DNA from: Fibrobacter succinogenes
GTDB taxonomy: Bacteria; Fibrobacterota; Fibrobacteria; Fibrobacterales; Fibrobacteraceae
DNA length: 64,000 bases
Assembly: GCA_902794535.1 (NCBI GenBank)
Contig: CADBHQ010000015.1
Span: forward strand, 103,797 to 167,796
Reading direction: 5' to 3'
Shown here in pieces: positions 17,803 to 26,293 of the stretch (position 1 is the first letter of the stretch; every line of letters starts with the position of its first letter). A model generated the notes under the pieces. It searched no databases. It saw only the letters and a program-made list of their open reading frames with translations, and was not told the DNA's origin. A program made the translations under genes and the position numbers.

Positions 17803-19986
17803 TTAATGGACAACTATGAATTTGCCTTTCTTTACTTTAGAGCCGTCTTTGACGACGTAATAATAGACGCCCGGAGCAACAAATTTGCCAATCTTATCGC
17901 AGCCATCCCATTCAACCTTTCCGCCCAAGAGATCATCTTCGCGGAACGATTTAATCAAGGCGCCTCCACGGTTATAAATGCTTACCACCGAATTTTCGGT
18001 AACACCTTCAATCGTAAAGCGTTCATGAATCTTCGGCCTAAACGGAATCGGATAAGCATAAACCTTTATCTCGGCAGAATCCGTCATGTTCTTGCTTGCG
18101 TCACGCAAATCTTTGCGCTGGTAATAGCTCACACCATTGTCATGAGCAAACCAGGCAATACCAAGCACATGGTCAATGGCGACATCCAGAACACTGTTAT
18201 CAAGCAAGCCGTCTTTTGTCGTGAAATTTTTCACCACCAACGTGTCAGGAGATCCATTCTTGGGCGTCAAGCGGAATACACCTTGGTTTGCCGTACCAAC
18301 CCACAAGTTTCCATGGACATCGACATCAATTGAGGTATATTCGGGGCCAACCATTCCGTTTGTCGATGTCGGCGAAAGAAGGGTATCCTGTTCTTCATCT
18401 AAATAAACCAATGAAGACATAGATACAATCCACAGCCTTTTTCCGACAGAATCGTAGGCAATGTCAATAGGCGTAGGAGAAATGCCCCCATAGGTTTTCA
18501 CGTTCCCGATGGGTTCAAGCTGTCCGCCGTTGGATTTAGGAGGTTTGAACTTGTGGACATCAAGTTCACCAGAGCTAGCATTAACCGTTCCGGCCCTACT
18601 TGCCGTATAAACCAACCAGTTTCCATCATCATCGAAGGTTGCATACATTGCCCCGGGAATCGCCCTAGAACCAACTTGACTTGCGCAAGAGACTTCACCA
18701 TCCTTGGTAAAATAGGATATACCGTAATGACCGTTTTTACGAGCCGTCGATGACAAGAAACCAGATTTATCGGGAGCAGGAACCGTAGAAAAAGAAACGG
18801 TATAGTTTGTAATGATGGTGTCGAGACACAATCCATCTGTACTCCTAAACCAGAAATCATGCTGTTCGCCCCATTGAGAATACATCGTAAAGGAGAGCCC
18901 CCAAATATGGTAAAACACATGACCATCGGGCAAATACGACAAAACCTTCATTCTCGTATAGGCATTACTAGCGTTACCAAGGCCGCCATACACTTCTTCA
19001 GGCTTTTTCCAGCCCGTCAAGTTACCATAACTCAATTTGCCATCAACCGAAGCGGCAAGAACGCCACCGACAGGTGTTGCCTGCAATTCATAGGTTGCAC
19101 CCAAAGGAAATTTCTGGTATTCTGTCAGGTCTTTGATCTTTTTTGCACCATTTGCCAAATAAAAGACATTTTTCGGGCCCACGAGATACGTCCCGTCTTG
19201 AAACTTGACTTGCCATTTAACCCAGCTCTTAACCTTAATCACGGTGTCTTTTTCAGCCTTAATCGTAGTGTCCCTGTAATACAAAACGGAATCTTTCAAA
19301 ACAACGCCATCGACATTGACCTCGTCTTCACTCAATGTTTCTAAGCCAGCAACCGAAGTCTTGGGAGAAAGGGACGCCCATGACGAGGGTGAAACAAGAT
19401 GCTTGTCTTCGGAAAGATGATCCCAATCCATTTTACGGACATACAAGGCTTTTTCCATTTTCACGTACAGGGAATCGCCATGAACAACCATCTTTTGAAT
19501 TGGACTTGCAGAAAGCATGGCGTCTCCGATACGATCAATCGTCAAAAGAGAACGATTCTGCATGAGATCAAAGAACGCGAGGCGATCTTCAAATGCAATC
19601 ACCAAAATGGTCTTGCCAAGCACAGCCCCATGGGGAATTGCCCGGACATTATTCTTGACATAAGAACGGTTCAGGACAATCCAAGGCTTTTCGCCTTCGC
19701 CAAGAACCGCAACAAGTCCATATTCGGAAACGGCATAATAGCCAATCGAAGAACCTACGATAGAATAAAACTTCGAGGTTTCGAGACCGTGATCGGAATG
19801 ATACACCAAATCGCCATCGAGGGCACGATAACGGATACCCCCATCGGTCGCAAGCAAGATACCTTTATCACCAAAAGGCACGACATCGTGAATGGGGAAC
19901 GGATTGGAAAACGCCCCCCATTGATCGGCGGCACCAACATATACTGCCAAAAGCAGCAGGCATAAAATAAGAGATTTGAACTTCAC
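17803..19986 (-). CDS. Secreted beta-propeller protein with sorting domain
   Basis: A 727-residue exported protein: signal peptide to about residue 19, then propeller-type blades (GDKGILLATDGGIRYR, DVDVHGNLWVGTANQGVFRL, DVAIDHVLGIAWFAHDNGVSYY) like those of two-component-regulator propeller sensors, but with no kinase part. The last ~80 residues (YAYPIPFRP, VSIYNRGGALIKSF, APGVYYYVVKDG, KKGKFIVV) form a FlgD/sorting-type Ig domain, so it is likely delivered to the surface. It follows the sigma factor gene by 9 bases. A surface sensing or structural role is inferred only from this context. Confidence 0.82.
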   Translation of the reverse strand: MKFKSLILCLLLLAVYVGAADQWGAFSNPFPIHDVVPFGDKGILLATDGGIRYRALDGDLVYHSDHGLETSKFYSIVGSSIGYYAVSEYGLVAVLGEGEKPWIVLNRSYVKNNVRAIPHGAVLGKTILVIAFEDRLAFFDLMQNRSLLTIDRIGDAMLSASPIQKMVVHGDSLYVKMEKALYVRKMDWDHLSEDKHLVSPSSWASLSPKTSVAGLETLSEDEVNVDGVVLKDSVLYYRDTTIKAEKDTVIKVKSWVKWQVKFQDGTYLVGPKNVFYLANGAKKIKDLTEYQKFPLGATYELQATPVGGVLAASVDGKLSYGNLTGWKKPEEVYGGLGNASNAYTRMKVLSYLPDGHVFYHIWGLSFTMYSQWGEQHDFWFRSTDGLCLDTIITNYTVSFSTVPAPDKSGFLSSTARKNGHYGISYFTKDGEVSCASQVGSRAIPGAMYATFDDDGNWLVYTASRAGTVNASSGELDVHKFKPPKSNGGQLEPIGNVKTYGGISPTPIDIAYDSVGKRLWIVSMSSLVYLDEEQDTLLSPTSTNGMVGPEYTSIDVDVHGNLWVGTANQGVFRLTPKNGSPDTLVVKNFTTKDGLLDNSVLDVAIDHVLGIAWFAHDNGVSYYQRKDLRDASKNMTDSAEIKVYAYPIPFRPKIHERFTIEGVTENSVVSIYNRGGALIKSFREDDLLGGKVEWDGCDKIGKFVAPGVYYYVVKDGSKVKKGKFIVVH

Positions 19987-19995
19987 GCCCTAAAA

Positions 19996-20613
19996 TTACG
20001 AAAATTCACTCGCCCGCGTTAGCCAATCGTCAAAATTCGTGCAAGAACTTTCGTTATTTTTTTGTTTCGACATATATTCGCTCTTTTTTCGACGCATCTT
20101 CTTGATTGCTTCAGATCTTCTTTTTAAGAACGTACTCCGGCTAACGCCACAAAACAGGCTCGCCTGGGTAGCCGGGATTTCGCCGATATAGGAATATTCT
20201 ATCGCCATTTTTTCGACCGGAGAAAGGCATCCCATCAAAAAGTCCAATTCATTGCGCAAAGCGCGCCTTCGGCGTTTTTCCAAAACCTCTTGGTCAATTA
20301 CCCCACCCGAGGCATCGTATGTGGCGGAATTGTCCGACAAGCATGAAAACGGGACAACCGGAGGTACCCTTCGGTTCATATCGCTAAAAGCGTTGCGGAC
20401 AACGGTCCGAAACCACGAATCCACCGGTTTCTTCAGGTCTAAAGTATACGCTGACCGGCATAAACGGAGTGCAACCTCTTGAAAAAGGTCTTTTGCGCCG
20501 TCAGGGTCATTACTCTTGAACTGACAGAGTTTGTAAATTTGTGAGGCATTCTTGCGCCACACTTTTTCAACCCACTTGGGAGTTTTTTCTGTTAAAATTC
20601 TTGATTTTGACAT
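19996..20613 (-). CDS. ECF-type RNA polymerase sigma factor
   Basis: A 205-residue sigma-70 family protein. Region 2 is visible as GAKDLFQEVALRLCR and WFRTVVRNAFSDMNRR; region 4 as LSPVEKMAIEYSYIGEIPATQASLFCGVSRSTFLKRR-type helix-turn-helix spread over residues about 130-175. The C-terminal tail is Lys- and Ser-rich. No anti-sigma gene is adjacent; instead the propeller surface protein, a small lipoprotein and cca follow within 20 bases of each other, so the sigma factor may control its own operon (inference). It is transcribed divergently from dsbD with about 48 bases between starts. Confidence 0.87.
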   Translation of the reverse strand: MSKSRILTEKTPKWVEKVWRKNASQIYKLCQFKSNDPDGAKDLFQEVALRLCRSAYTLDLKKPVDSWFRTVVRNAFSDMNRRVPPVVPFSCLSDNSATYDASGGVIDQEVLEKRRRRALRNELDFLMGCLSPVEKMAIEYSYIGEIPATQASLFCGVSRSTFLKRRSEAIKKMRRKKSEYMSKQKNNESSCTNFDDWLTRASEFS

Positions 20614-20661
20614 TTGACAACCAGGAATTTTGACAGCGAACTTTCAGTTGCGATAAAATTT

Positions 20662-22569
20662 ATGAAAATAAAACTGAAAAAACGAAATTTTGGAAATTTT
20701 GCAAACAGGTGTTTGCAGCTATCAACAGCTTTTTTCATTTCAGCTCTTTTTCTGGTAATTTATCCACAATCTGTTAACGCCCAAGAGTTCAATATGAACT
20801 CGATGCCGCCCCCGGATATGCAGATGCAATATAGCGCGGGCGCATTGAAAGACGGCGGAAAATTGACCGTGTGGGTAACCATTCCGGAAAAGTGGCACGT
20901 AAACGCAAACGAAGTCACCGACGAATTCTTGAAGCCATCTTCGATTGTGGTGAAAGCCGAAGGAATCGAATTCGGTGATGTGGTGTGGCCCAAACCCATT
21001 AAGGAATACAACGAGGCGCTAGAACTCGAGATTTTGACTTTCCGCGGTGAATTCAAGATTGAAATTCCCGTAAAGAGCGTTGGTGAAAAATACGACAGCC
21101 TTGGAACTGAAGTGACCTTCCATTACCAGGCCTGCGACAATTCCATTTGCCTCGCGCCTGCAAGCAAGACGATTTCGCTCAGCGGAAATGCGGCTGGCGT
21201 AAAATCCAGCAATGTAAATAGCAGCGCAAAAAAAAACGACTCCGAAAATGAAGTAACCGCCAGCACAAGCGACAATGAGAACTTGGAAACGAGCGATGCA
21301 GGCGCCACCGCTTCGGCAGGAATTATCGCCCTTTTGTTTTTCGCTTTCCTCGGCGGAATCATTCTGAACTTGATGCCGTGCGTTTTGCCGGTGCTTTCGC
21401 TCAAGCTCTTTAGCCTGATCAAGCAGGCCGGCGAAAATCGCGGACGGCTCCTCGCTTTGGGAGGAGCCACAACGGCGGGCATTCTGGCAAGTTTCTGGGC
21501 GCTGGCCGCCGTTGTCGCCGCCGTCAAGGCCGGCGGCGGGTCCGCGGGCTGGGGCATGCAATTCCAAAGTGCTGGATTCATCGCCTTCATGGTCGTGATT
21601 CTGACTGCATTTGCCATGAGCTTTTTCGGCGTGTTCGAAGTGTGGCTCCCGTGGGGTGCCACCACGAAGATGGACGAAGCCGGCCATAAGGCGGGCTTCG
21701 CAGGCGCCTTCTTTACTGGAGCGCTTCTTGTTCTTTTAAGCACGCCGTGCTCGGCCCCCTTCCTCGGCACAGCCATGGGATTTGCCTTTGCGCAGACGAC
21801 GCCCGTACTCTTCTTATTCTTTACCGCAGCAGGGCTCGGCCTTGCTCTCCCCTACATGCTCGTAAGCGCCTTCCCGAAAATTCTGAAGGTATTCCCGAAA
21901 CCAGGCCCGTGGATGGTGAAACTCCAAAAGGTGATGGGCGTATTGCTCCTTGCAAGTGTCATATGGCTCTTGTGGATTGTGAACGAACAAGCCGGCACCG
22001 CTGGCGTCGGGATGTTCGCCATCGTCGTGGTGGCAAGCGTTGCCTGTAGCGTACTGCTCGGCAAATTCGCGCCGCCGGGAGTCGCCTTCGGTCGCGAAGT
22101 CGCCGGATTCGGTTTGAGCATTGTCGTTCTCGTATCAATCTGGTTTGCCGCAATCGCTCCTGAATACGAACGTGCTGCCAGCGAAAAGTTCAACGCCCGC
22201 ATGCAAGAGCAGATGACAGCCGACGGCTGGTACCGTTACAGCCCCGCCTTAATCGAAGAATTTGCAAAAGCAAAGCGCACCGTATTCATCGACGCTACCG
22301 CCGACTGGTGCCTCACTTGCAAGACGAACGAAGCCGCAGTCCTCAACCGCGACGAATTCCGCCGCGCCATGGACAGCTTGAATGTGGCGCTAGTGAAAGC
22401 CGACTGGACCCGCGAAACACCCGAAGTAAATGCGCTCTTAAAGAGCATGCACAAGTCGGGCGTGCCCGCTTATGCGATTTATCCGGCTGGCGATGTATCC
22501 AGACAGATTGTTCTGCCCGAGTTACTGACAACGAGCGCAATCGTCGAGAAGATTACTTCGCAAAAATAA
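20662..22569 (+). CDS. dsbD: Thiol:disulfide interchange protein DsbD
   Basis: Inner-membrane reductant relay that carries electrons from cytoplasmic thioredoxin to periplasmic thiols. The start at 20662 gives a signal peptide (KKRNFGNFANRCLQLS...VNAQ). Domains in order: N-terminal periplasmic domain with the pair in YQACDNSICLAP, a membrane domain of about eight helices with NLMPCVLPVLSLK and STPCSAPFLG, and a C-terminal thioredoxin domain with DWCLTC. 635 residues is close to the usual length. All six relay cysteines are present. A TTG at 20614 in frame is not needed. Confidence 0.93.
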   Translation: MKIKLKKRNFGNFANRCLQLSTAFFISALFLVIYPQSVNAQEFNMNSMPPPDMQMQYSAGALKDGGKLTVWVTIPEKWHVNANEVTDEFLKPSSIVVKAEGIEFGDVVWPKPIKEYNEALELEILTFRGEFKIEIPVKSVGEKYDSLGTEVTFHYQACDNSICLAPASKTISLSGNAAGVKSSNVNSSAKKNDSENEVTASTSDNENLETSDAGATASAGIIALLFFAFLGGIILNLMPCVLPVLSLKLFSLIKQAGENRGRLLALGGATTAGILASFWALAAVVAAVKAGGGSAGWGMQFQSAGFIAFMVVILTAFAMSFFGVFEVWLPWGATTKMDEAGHKAGFAGAFFTGALLVLLSTPCSAPFLGTAMGFAFAQTTPVLFLFFTAAGLGLALPYMLVSAFPKILKVFPKPGPWMVKLQKVMGVLLLASVIWLLWIVNEQAGTAGVGMFAIVVVASVACSVLLGKFAPPGVAFGREVAGFGLSIVVLVSIWFAAIAPEYERAASEKFNARMQEQMTADGWYRYSPALIEEFAKAKRTVFIDATADWCLTCKTNEAAVLNRDEFRRAMDSLNVALVKADWTRETPEVNALLKSMHKSGVPAYAIYPAGDVSRQIVLPELLTTSAIVEKITSQK

Positions 22570-22624
22570 AAAAGAGCCTCTCCGAGAAGAGAGGTCCAAG
22601 AATTTTAATTGCCACACGGATTGT

Positions 22625-22650
22625 GGGAACCTAACGGTTCCCCTTTTTTA
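22625..22650 (+). terminator. Terminator after dsbD
   Basis: GGGAACC and GGTTCCC pair around TAAC, followed by C and six Ts, 55 bases after the dsbD stop. A second weaker hairpin (CCTCTC/GAGAGG) lies just upstream without a T run. Confidence 0.75.
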
Positions 22651-22652
22651 TT

Positions 22653-23882
22653 CTATCTCTTGCCTTCGCGCTTGTAGCGGTCAATGCATTCCTGGTAGAA
22701 GTCGAAGGTCTGCTTGGCAATCGACTTCCAGCTGAATACGTCAATGGCACGCTTGCGGCTGACTTCACCCATCTTCTTTGCAAGTTCCGGGTTTCCGAGA
22801 ATCTTGTTGAGTTTGTTCGCGAAATCGGTCTGGAAAGCCTTCGGGTCAGCCGGTTCGAAATCCGTTTCGGACTTGGCCTTGAGCGGCACCAGGAATCCGG
22901 TTTCACCGTCCACGATGATTTCGGGAATGCCACCGACAGCAGAACCCACCACCGGCGTACCGCAGCTCATCGCTTCGAGGTTGATAATGCCGAACGGTTC
23001 GTAAAGAGACGGCGTCGCAAACACGGTCGCATGGCTGTAAAGCACGCGGAGTTCTTCGTGCGGAACGGCTTCCTGAATCCAGACCACGCCATCGCGAGTC
23101 TTCTGGACTTCTTCGATGAGAGCCTTGCATTCGTCGGCGAGTTCAATGGTATCCGGAGCACCGGCGCAAAGCACCACCTGAGCGCTCTTGTCGATTTGCG
23201 GGATTGCCTGGATCAGCTGGCTAATGCCCTTCTGGCGAGTAATACGACCCACGAACAGTACAAACGGACGCTTCGGGTCGACACCCCACTTGGTGAGGAT
23301 GCTTTCGTCGAAAGTCGGAGCATAAAAGTCTGGATCGATACCGTTGTAAATCACCTTCACGCGATCTTCGGGAACTCCGTAGAGTTTCATCACGTCGCGC
23401 TTCATGCCCTGGCTCACGGCAATCACGCCGTCGGCTGCTTCGTAAGCGGTGCGTTCAATCCAGCAGCTCATGGCGTAGCCACCATCGCCCAACTGTTCGA
23501 CCTTCCACGGACGATGCGGTTCAAGCGAATGCGTGGTGAGAATCAACGGGCACTGCAAAAGACGGCTGGCGAGCACGCCGCCAAAATGACTATACCATGT
23601 ATGACAGTGAATGACGTCGATATTGTCGAGCGCGGCCGCCCACTGGAGGTTAATGTCGAGCGGCTTGAAAATCTTCTGGAAACGATCATCGTGCGGGTTC
23701 AAACCTAACTTGCGAGAAAAACCCAAAGCACGGATATTATCCTTGTCTTCGTCTTGCACGCCAAAGCAACGTGCTTCCACATGACAAAGCTTTGCAAGTT
23801 CCTGCGTAAGGAACTTTACGTGAATACCTGCACCGCCATAAATTTCCGGCGGGAACTCATTCGTCAAAATTGCTGCGTTCAT
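22653..23882 (-). CDS. glgA: Glycogen synthase (GT4, GlgA/GlgM type)
   Basis: A 409-residue GT-B fold glycosyltransferase. Motifs: NEFPPEIYGGAGIHV at the N-terminus, HCHTWYSHFGG, TTHSLEPHRPWK, VIYNGIDPDFY, FVGRITRQKG and the donor-binding EPFGIINLEAMSCGTPVV. This pattern matches the actinobacterial-type glycogen synthase group, which uses ADP-glucose and may form either glycogen or maltose-1-phosphate. Fibrobacters store glycogen, consistent with this role (established knowledge). Monocistronic and convergent with dsbD. ADP-glucose versus other donor is not decidable here. Confidence 0.87.
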   Translation of the reverse strand: MNAAILTNEFPPEIYGGAGIHVKFLTQELAKLCHVEARCFGVQDEDKDNIRALGFSRKLGLNPHDDRFQKIFKPLDINLQWAAALDNIDVIHCHTWYSHFGGVLASRLLQCPLILTTHSLEPHRPWKVEQLGDGGYAMSCWIERTAYEAADGVIAVSQGMKRDVMKLYGVPEDRVKVIYNGIDPDFYAPTFDESILTKWGVDPKRPFVLFVGRITRQKGISQLIQAIPQIDKSAQVVLCAGAPDTIELADECKALIEEVQKTRDGVVWIQEAVPHEELRVLYSHATVFATPSLYEPFGIINLEAMSCGTPVVGSAVGGIPEIIVDGETGFLVPLKAKSETDFEPADPKAFQTDFANKLNKILGNPELAKKMGEVSRKRAIDVFSWKSIAKQTFDFYQECIDRYKREGKR

Positions 23883-23995
23883 GGAACTAAACTCCGTTTA
23901 CTGCATTAAGATAGCTTTGTTTTGCCCACCGGACAAACCCATAAGAAAAATGTATGCTGAATATTTTGAATTCTGCGACTTATTGACTTCGTCAA

Positions 23996-24028
23996 TAAAA
24001 AACACCCCGCCCATTCGGACGGAGTGTA
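23996..24028 (-). terminator. Terminator of the Ser-hydrolase lipoprotein gene
   Basis: On the minus strand ACACTCCGTCC and GGGCGGGGTGT pair (with G-U pairs) around GAAT, followed by six Ts, about 20 bases after the stop of the leftward gene. Confidence 0.75.
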
Positions 24029-24048
24029 AGGAGTGAGTGTGGAGTTTC

Positions 24049-25395
24049 TTAGAAATTCTTACACTGGGTTTTCCAATGGCCCTGCTTACCGATGATGCTG
24101 CCATTGATATACTTGCCGCTAGAGCCAACAAAGTCAGCCTTGCGTTCGGTTTCACCACCGAGATGCCAGCGCATCCAGGCAACCGTTGCAGCCATGCCGT
24201 CCCAAGAACCGGAACCGTGGCCATAGCCACCTTCACTATTTCTCGGACCGCCATTCATTTCGATAAGGCAGGCAGGAGCGCGAACGCCCTGGTTGTTATA
24301 GTCATTCTTGGCGTTGTCCTTTTCCATACCAACTTCGCCGTAGAGGATTGCAATGGAGCGATCGGTCGGAACCTTGTTCGCACCGTTGCCATTCCAGTCG
24401 CCGCTGTTGTTTAGGAATGCGGTAAGCACGCGCTTGTCCTTGATGACAGCCTGTTCGGATTCAAGGCCGCCCATGGAGTGGCCAGAGCATCCGACAGTGT
24501 TCAAATCAAGCTTGTTGTAAAGCGGGCTATTGGAATCCTTATTCTGCTGGTCCATCCAGTCAATCGCCTTGATGGCCTGAGAAGCATCACCCGGAGATTC
24601 CTTAAGAGCAATCACCACAAAGCCGTGAGAGGCAAGGCGGCGAATCATGCCTTCGTAAGCACCCGGTTCAGTACCACCACCCGGGCCCCACACCACGACG
24701 GCGTGCTTCTGGTCGTTAGAAAGCTGTTTCGGGTAAGCGAGAATGCCACCGCGGTCCCAACCGGTATTCGTCTTATATTCGACCTGCATCTGGTCCTTTT
24801 CTTCTTCCTTACCGCTGGCAAGGAATACGCCCTTGGGAGCTGCACTAGAAGAAGACACAACCGGTGCGCTAGAAGAGCTTGCAGGCTTGACCACTTCGCT
24901 AGAGCTAGAGGCCGGCTTAACGGATTCGCTGGAGCTGGACTGAGCAGGTTCTGCAGATGCACTGCTTGCAACGGGATCAACTGTTGCGCTGCTGGTCGGA
25001 AGCGGATTCGTTCCTGGTCCACAAGCATCGGGCAAGCTAGATGACAAACAAAGTTCTTCGGGGGGAATCACCTGGGCAGTCGTGTCTGCGGGCTGAGTGG
25101 GGTCAGTTCCCTGTTGAGCCGGATCGGTAACAGTCTGCGAAGGATCTGTTCCCTGATTAGATCCCTGCTGTGCAGGGTCAGTCACGGTCTGAGACGGGTC
25201 AGCCGGATTTTGGGTAGGATCCGTTACGGTTTGAGTCGGATCAGAAGGATTTGTAGGATCTTCAACTGCAATTGGGGTCGGTTCGTTGCCACCTTCATCT
25301 GCCGCAGTGGTAGATTCGTTACAGTTGACCAAAGCGAGAGCAGCGCTAGCAATAACGAGCCCCTTCGCCAAATTCTTGAAATATTTCGATTTCAT
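24049..25395 (-). CDS. Alpha/beta-hydrolase lipoprotein with repeat linker
   Basis: A 448-residue surface lipoprotein. The signal peptide ends at Cys25 (LALVNC). Residues about 45-110 are tandem (T/A)DP(T/S)Q units, followed by Ser-rich linkers (about 130-185). The C-terminal domain from about 200 is a chlorophyllase/cutinase-like hydrolase: VVVWGPGGGTEPG oxyanion region, nucleophile Ser307 in GHSMGG, and a likely His in YGHGSG. An esterase acting on plant polymers or ester-linked side groups is plausible; the substrate is unknown. Own terminator, and monocistronic. Repeat number is likely variable between strains. Confidence 0.83.
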   Translation of the reverse strand: MKSKYFKNLAKGLVIASAALALVNCNESTTAADEGGNEPTPIAVEDPTNPSDPTQTVTDPTQNPADPSQTVTDPAQQGSNQGTDPSQTVTDPAQQGTDPTQPADTTAQVIPPEELCLSSSLPDACGPGTNPLPTSSATVDPVASSASAEPAQSSSSESVKPASSSSEVVKPASSSSAPVVSSSSAAPKGVFLASGKEEEKDQMQVEYKTNTGWDRGGILAYPKQLSNDQKHAVVVWGPGGGTEPGAYEGMIRRLASHGFVVIALKESPGDASQAIKAIDWMDQQNKDSNSPLYNKLDLNTVGCSGHSMGGLESEQAVIKDKRVLTAFLNNSGDWNGNGANKVPTDRSIAILYGEVGMEKDNAKNDYNNQGVRAPACLIEMNGGPRNSEGGYGHGSGSWDGMAATVAWMRWHLGGETERKADFVGSSGKYINGSIIGKQGHWKTQCKNF

Positions 25396-25629
25396 TGTGA
25401 CTCCTTTTATACCTTTCCCTTAACACCATTCTAAAGATACCTTGAAAAACAAGCGAAAAAACAGTCCGAAACGAGTTTCCATGGACAATAAGTCCATAGT
25501 CAAAAGGAGCCAAAAATGGCGAAATTAGCTCAAAAAGCAAGATTTTCGCATTCTAATTTATATGTAATTTATCCATAATGGATAAGGTTATTCTTACACA
25601 CGCCGGGCTACCCCATTTAGCTTATTTTG
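25396..25629. other. Intergenic region, probable promoter of the lipoprotein gene
   Basis: Together with the terminator up to 25664 and the short folE 3' flank, this is a 309-base gap between two leftward genes. It is AT-rich, has no coding sequence, and must hold the promoter of the hydrolase lipoprotein. No clear operator was found. Confidence 0.5.
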
Positions 25630-25664
25630 AAAAAAAATAAAAGCCCCCGACCAGAGCGGGGGAC
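25630..25664 (-). terminator. Terminator of folE
   Basis: CCCCCG and CGGGGG pair around a 7-base loop; on the minus strand it is followed by a T-rich run (TTTTATTTTTTT), 41 bases after the folE stop. Confidence 0.88.
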
Positions 25665-25704
25665 TAAAACCAGAAAAATATTAACACGTTTTTTGAAAGA
25701 ACGT

Positions 25705-26274
25705 TTACCTAGGAGCGTAAATCCTGGACATGAATTCAGCGCGAGTTTTTTCATCGGTCTTGAATCGGCCCAAAAGCTGAGTCGTCACCATGGTCGCACC
25801 CGGCTTTTTGACACCGCGCATCGTCATACACATGTGAGATGCTTCCAAAACAACCGCGACACCCTTCGGATTCAATTCCTTCTGGATGAGTTCTGCAATC
25901 TGGCGCGTCATGCGCTCCTGAATCTGCGGGAAACGTGCATAGAATTCCACCACGCGCGGAATCTTGGAAAGACCGACCACGCAATCACCAGGAATGTAGG
26001 CCACATGAGCCTTACCCGTGAACGGAAGAAAATGGTGTTCGCACATGCTTGCAAACTCAATGTCCGGCACGATAATCATTTCATCGTACTTTTCATGAAA
26101 GCGCGTCTTGAGAATATCTTCGGCACGCATTTCGCCAGAAAGGCCCGTCATGAGTTCGGCGTACATCTTCGCGACACGCTTGGGCGTATCGATAAGACCT
26201 TCGCGGTTCGGGTTTTCGCCCATGCCTTCCAGAATCATCCGGAAGCCGTCTTCCATTTTCTTAAAATCCATCAT
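25705..26274 (-). CDS. folE: GTP cyclohydrolase I
   Basis: Converts GTP to 7,8-dihydroneopterin triphosphate, the entry step of folate (and 7-deazaguanine) synthesis in the cytoplasm. The 189-residue length is typical. Motifs: [14 protein letters not shown], zinc and active-site ligands in [33 protein letters not shown] segment, and [10 protein letters not shown] with the second zinc Cys. The gene is 19 bases downstream of the InlB-repeat protein gene on the same strand, but has its own terminator. Confidence 0.96.
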   Translation of the reverse strand: MMDFKKMEDGFRMILEGMGENPNREGLIDTPKRVAKMYAELMTGLSGEMRAEDILKTRFHEKYDEMIIVPDIEFASMCEHHFLPFTGKAHVAYIPGDCVVGLSKIPRVVEFYARFPQIQERMTRQIAELIQKELNPKGVAVVLEASHMCMTMRGVKKPGATMVTTQLLGRFKTDEKTRAEFMSRIYAPR

Positions 26275-26293
26275 GGGGCCAAAGATAGCAAAA

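Noticed and set aside
25060..25275. CRISPR-like array in the repeated stretch of the hydrolase gene
   Set aside because: The repeats are in frame, encode DPxQ units and have no unique spacers of constant length.
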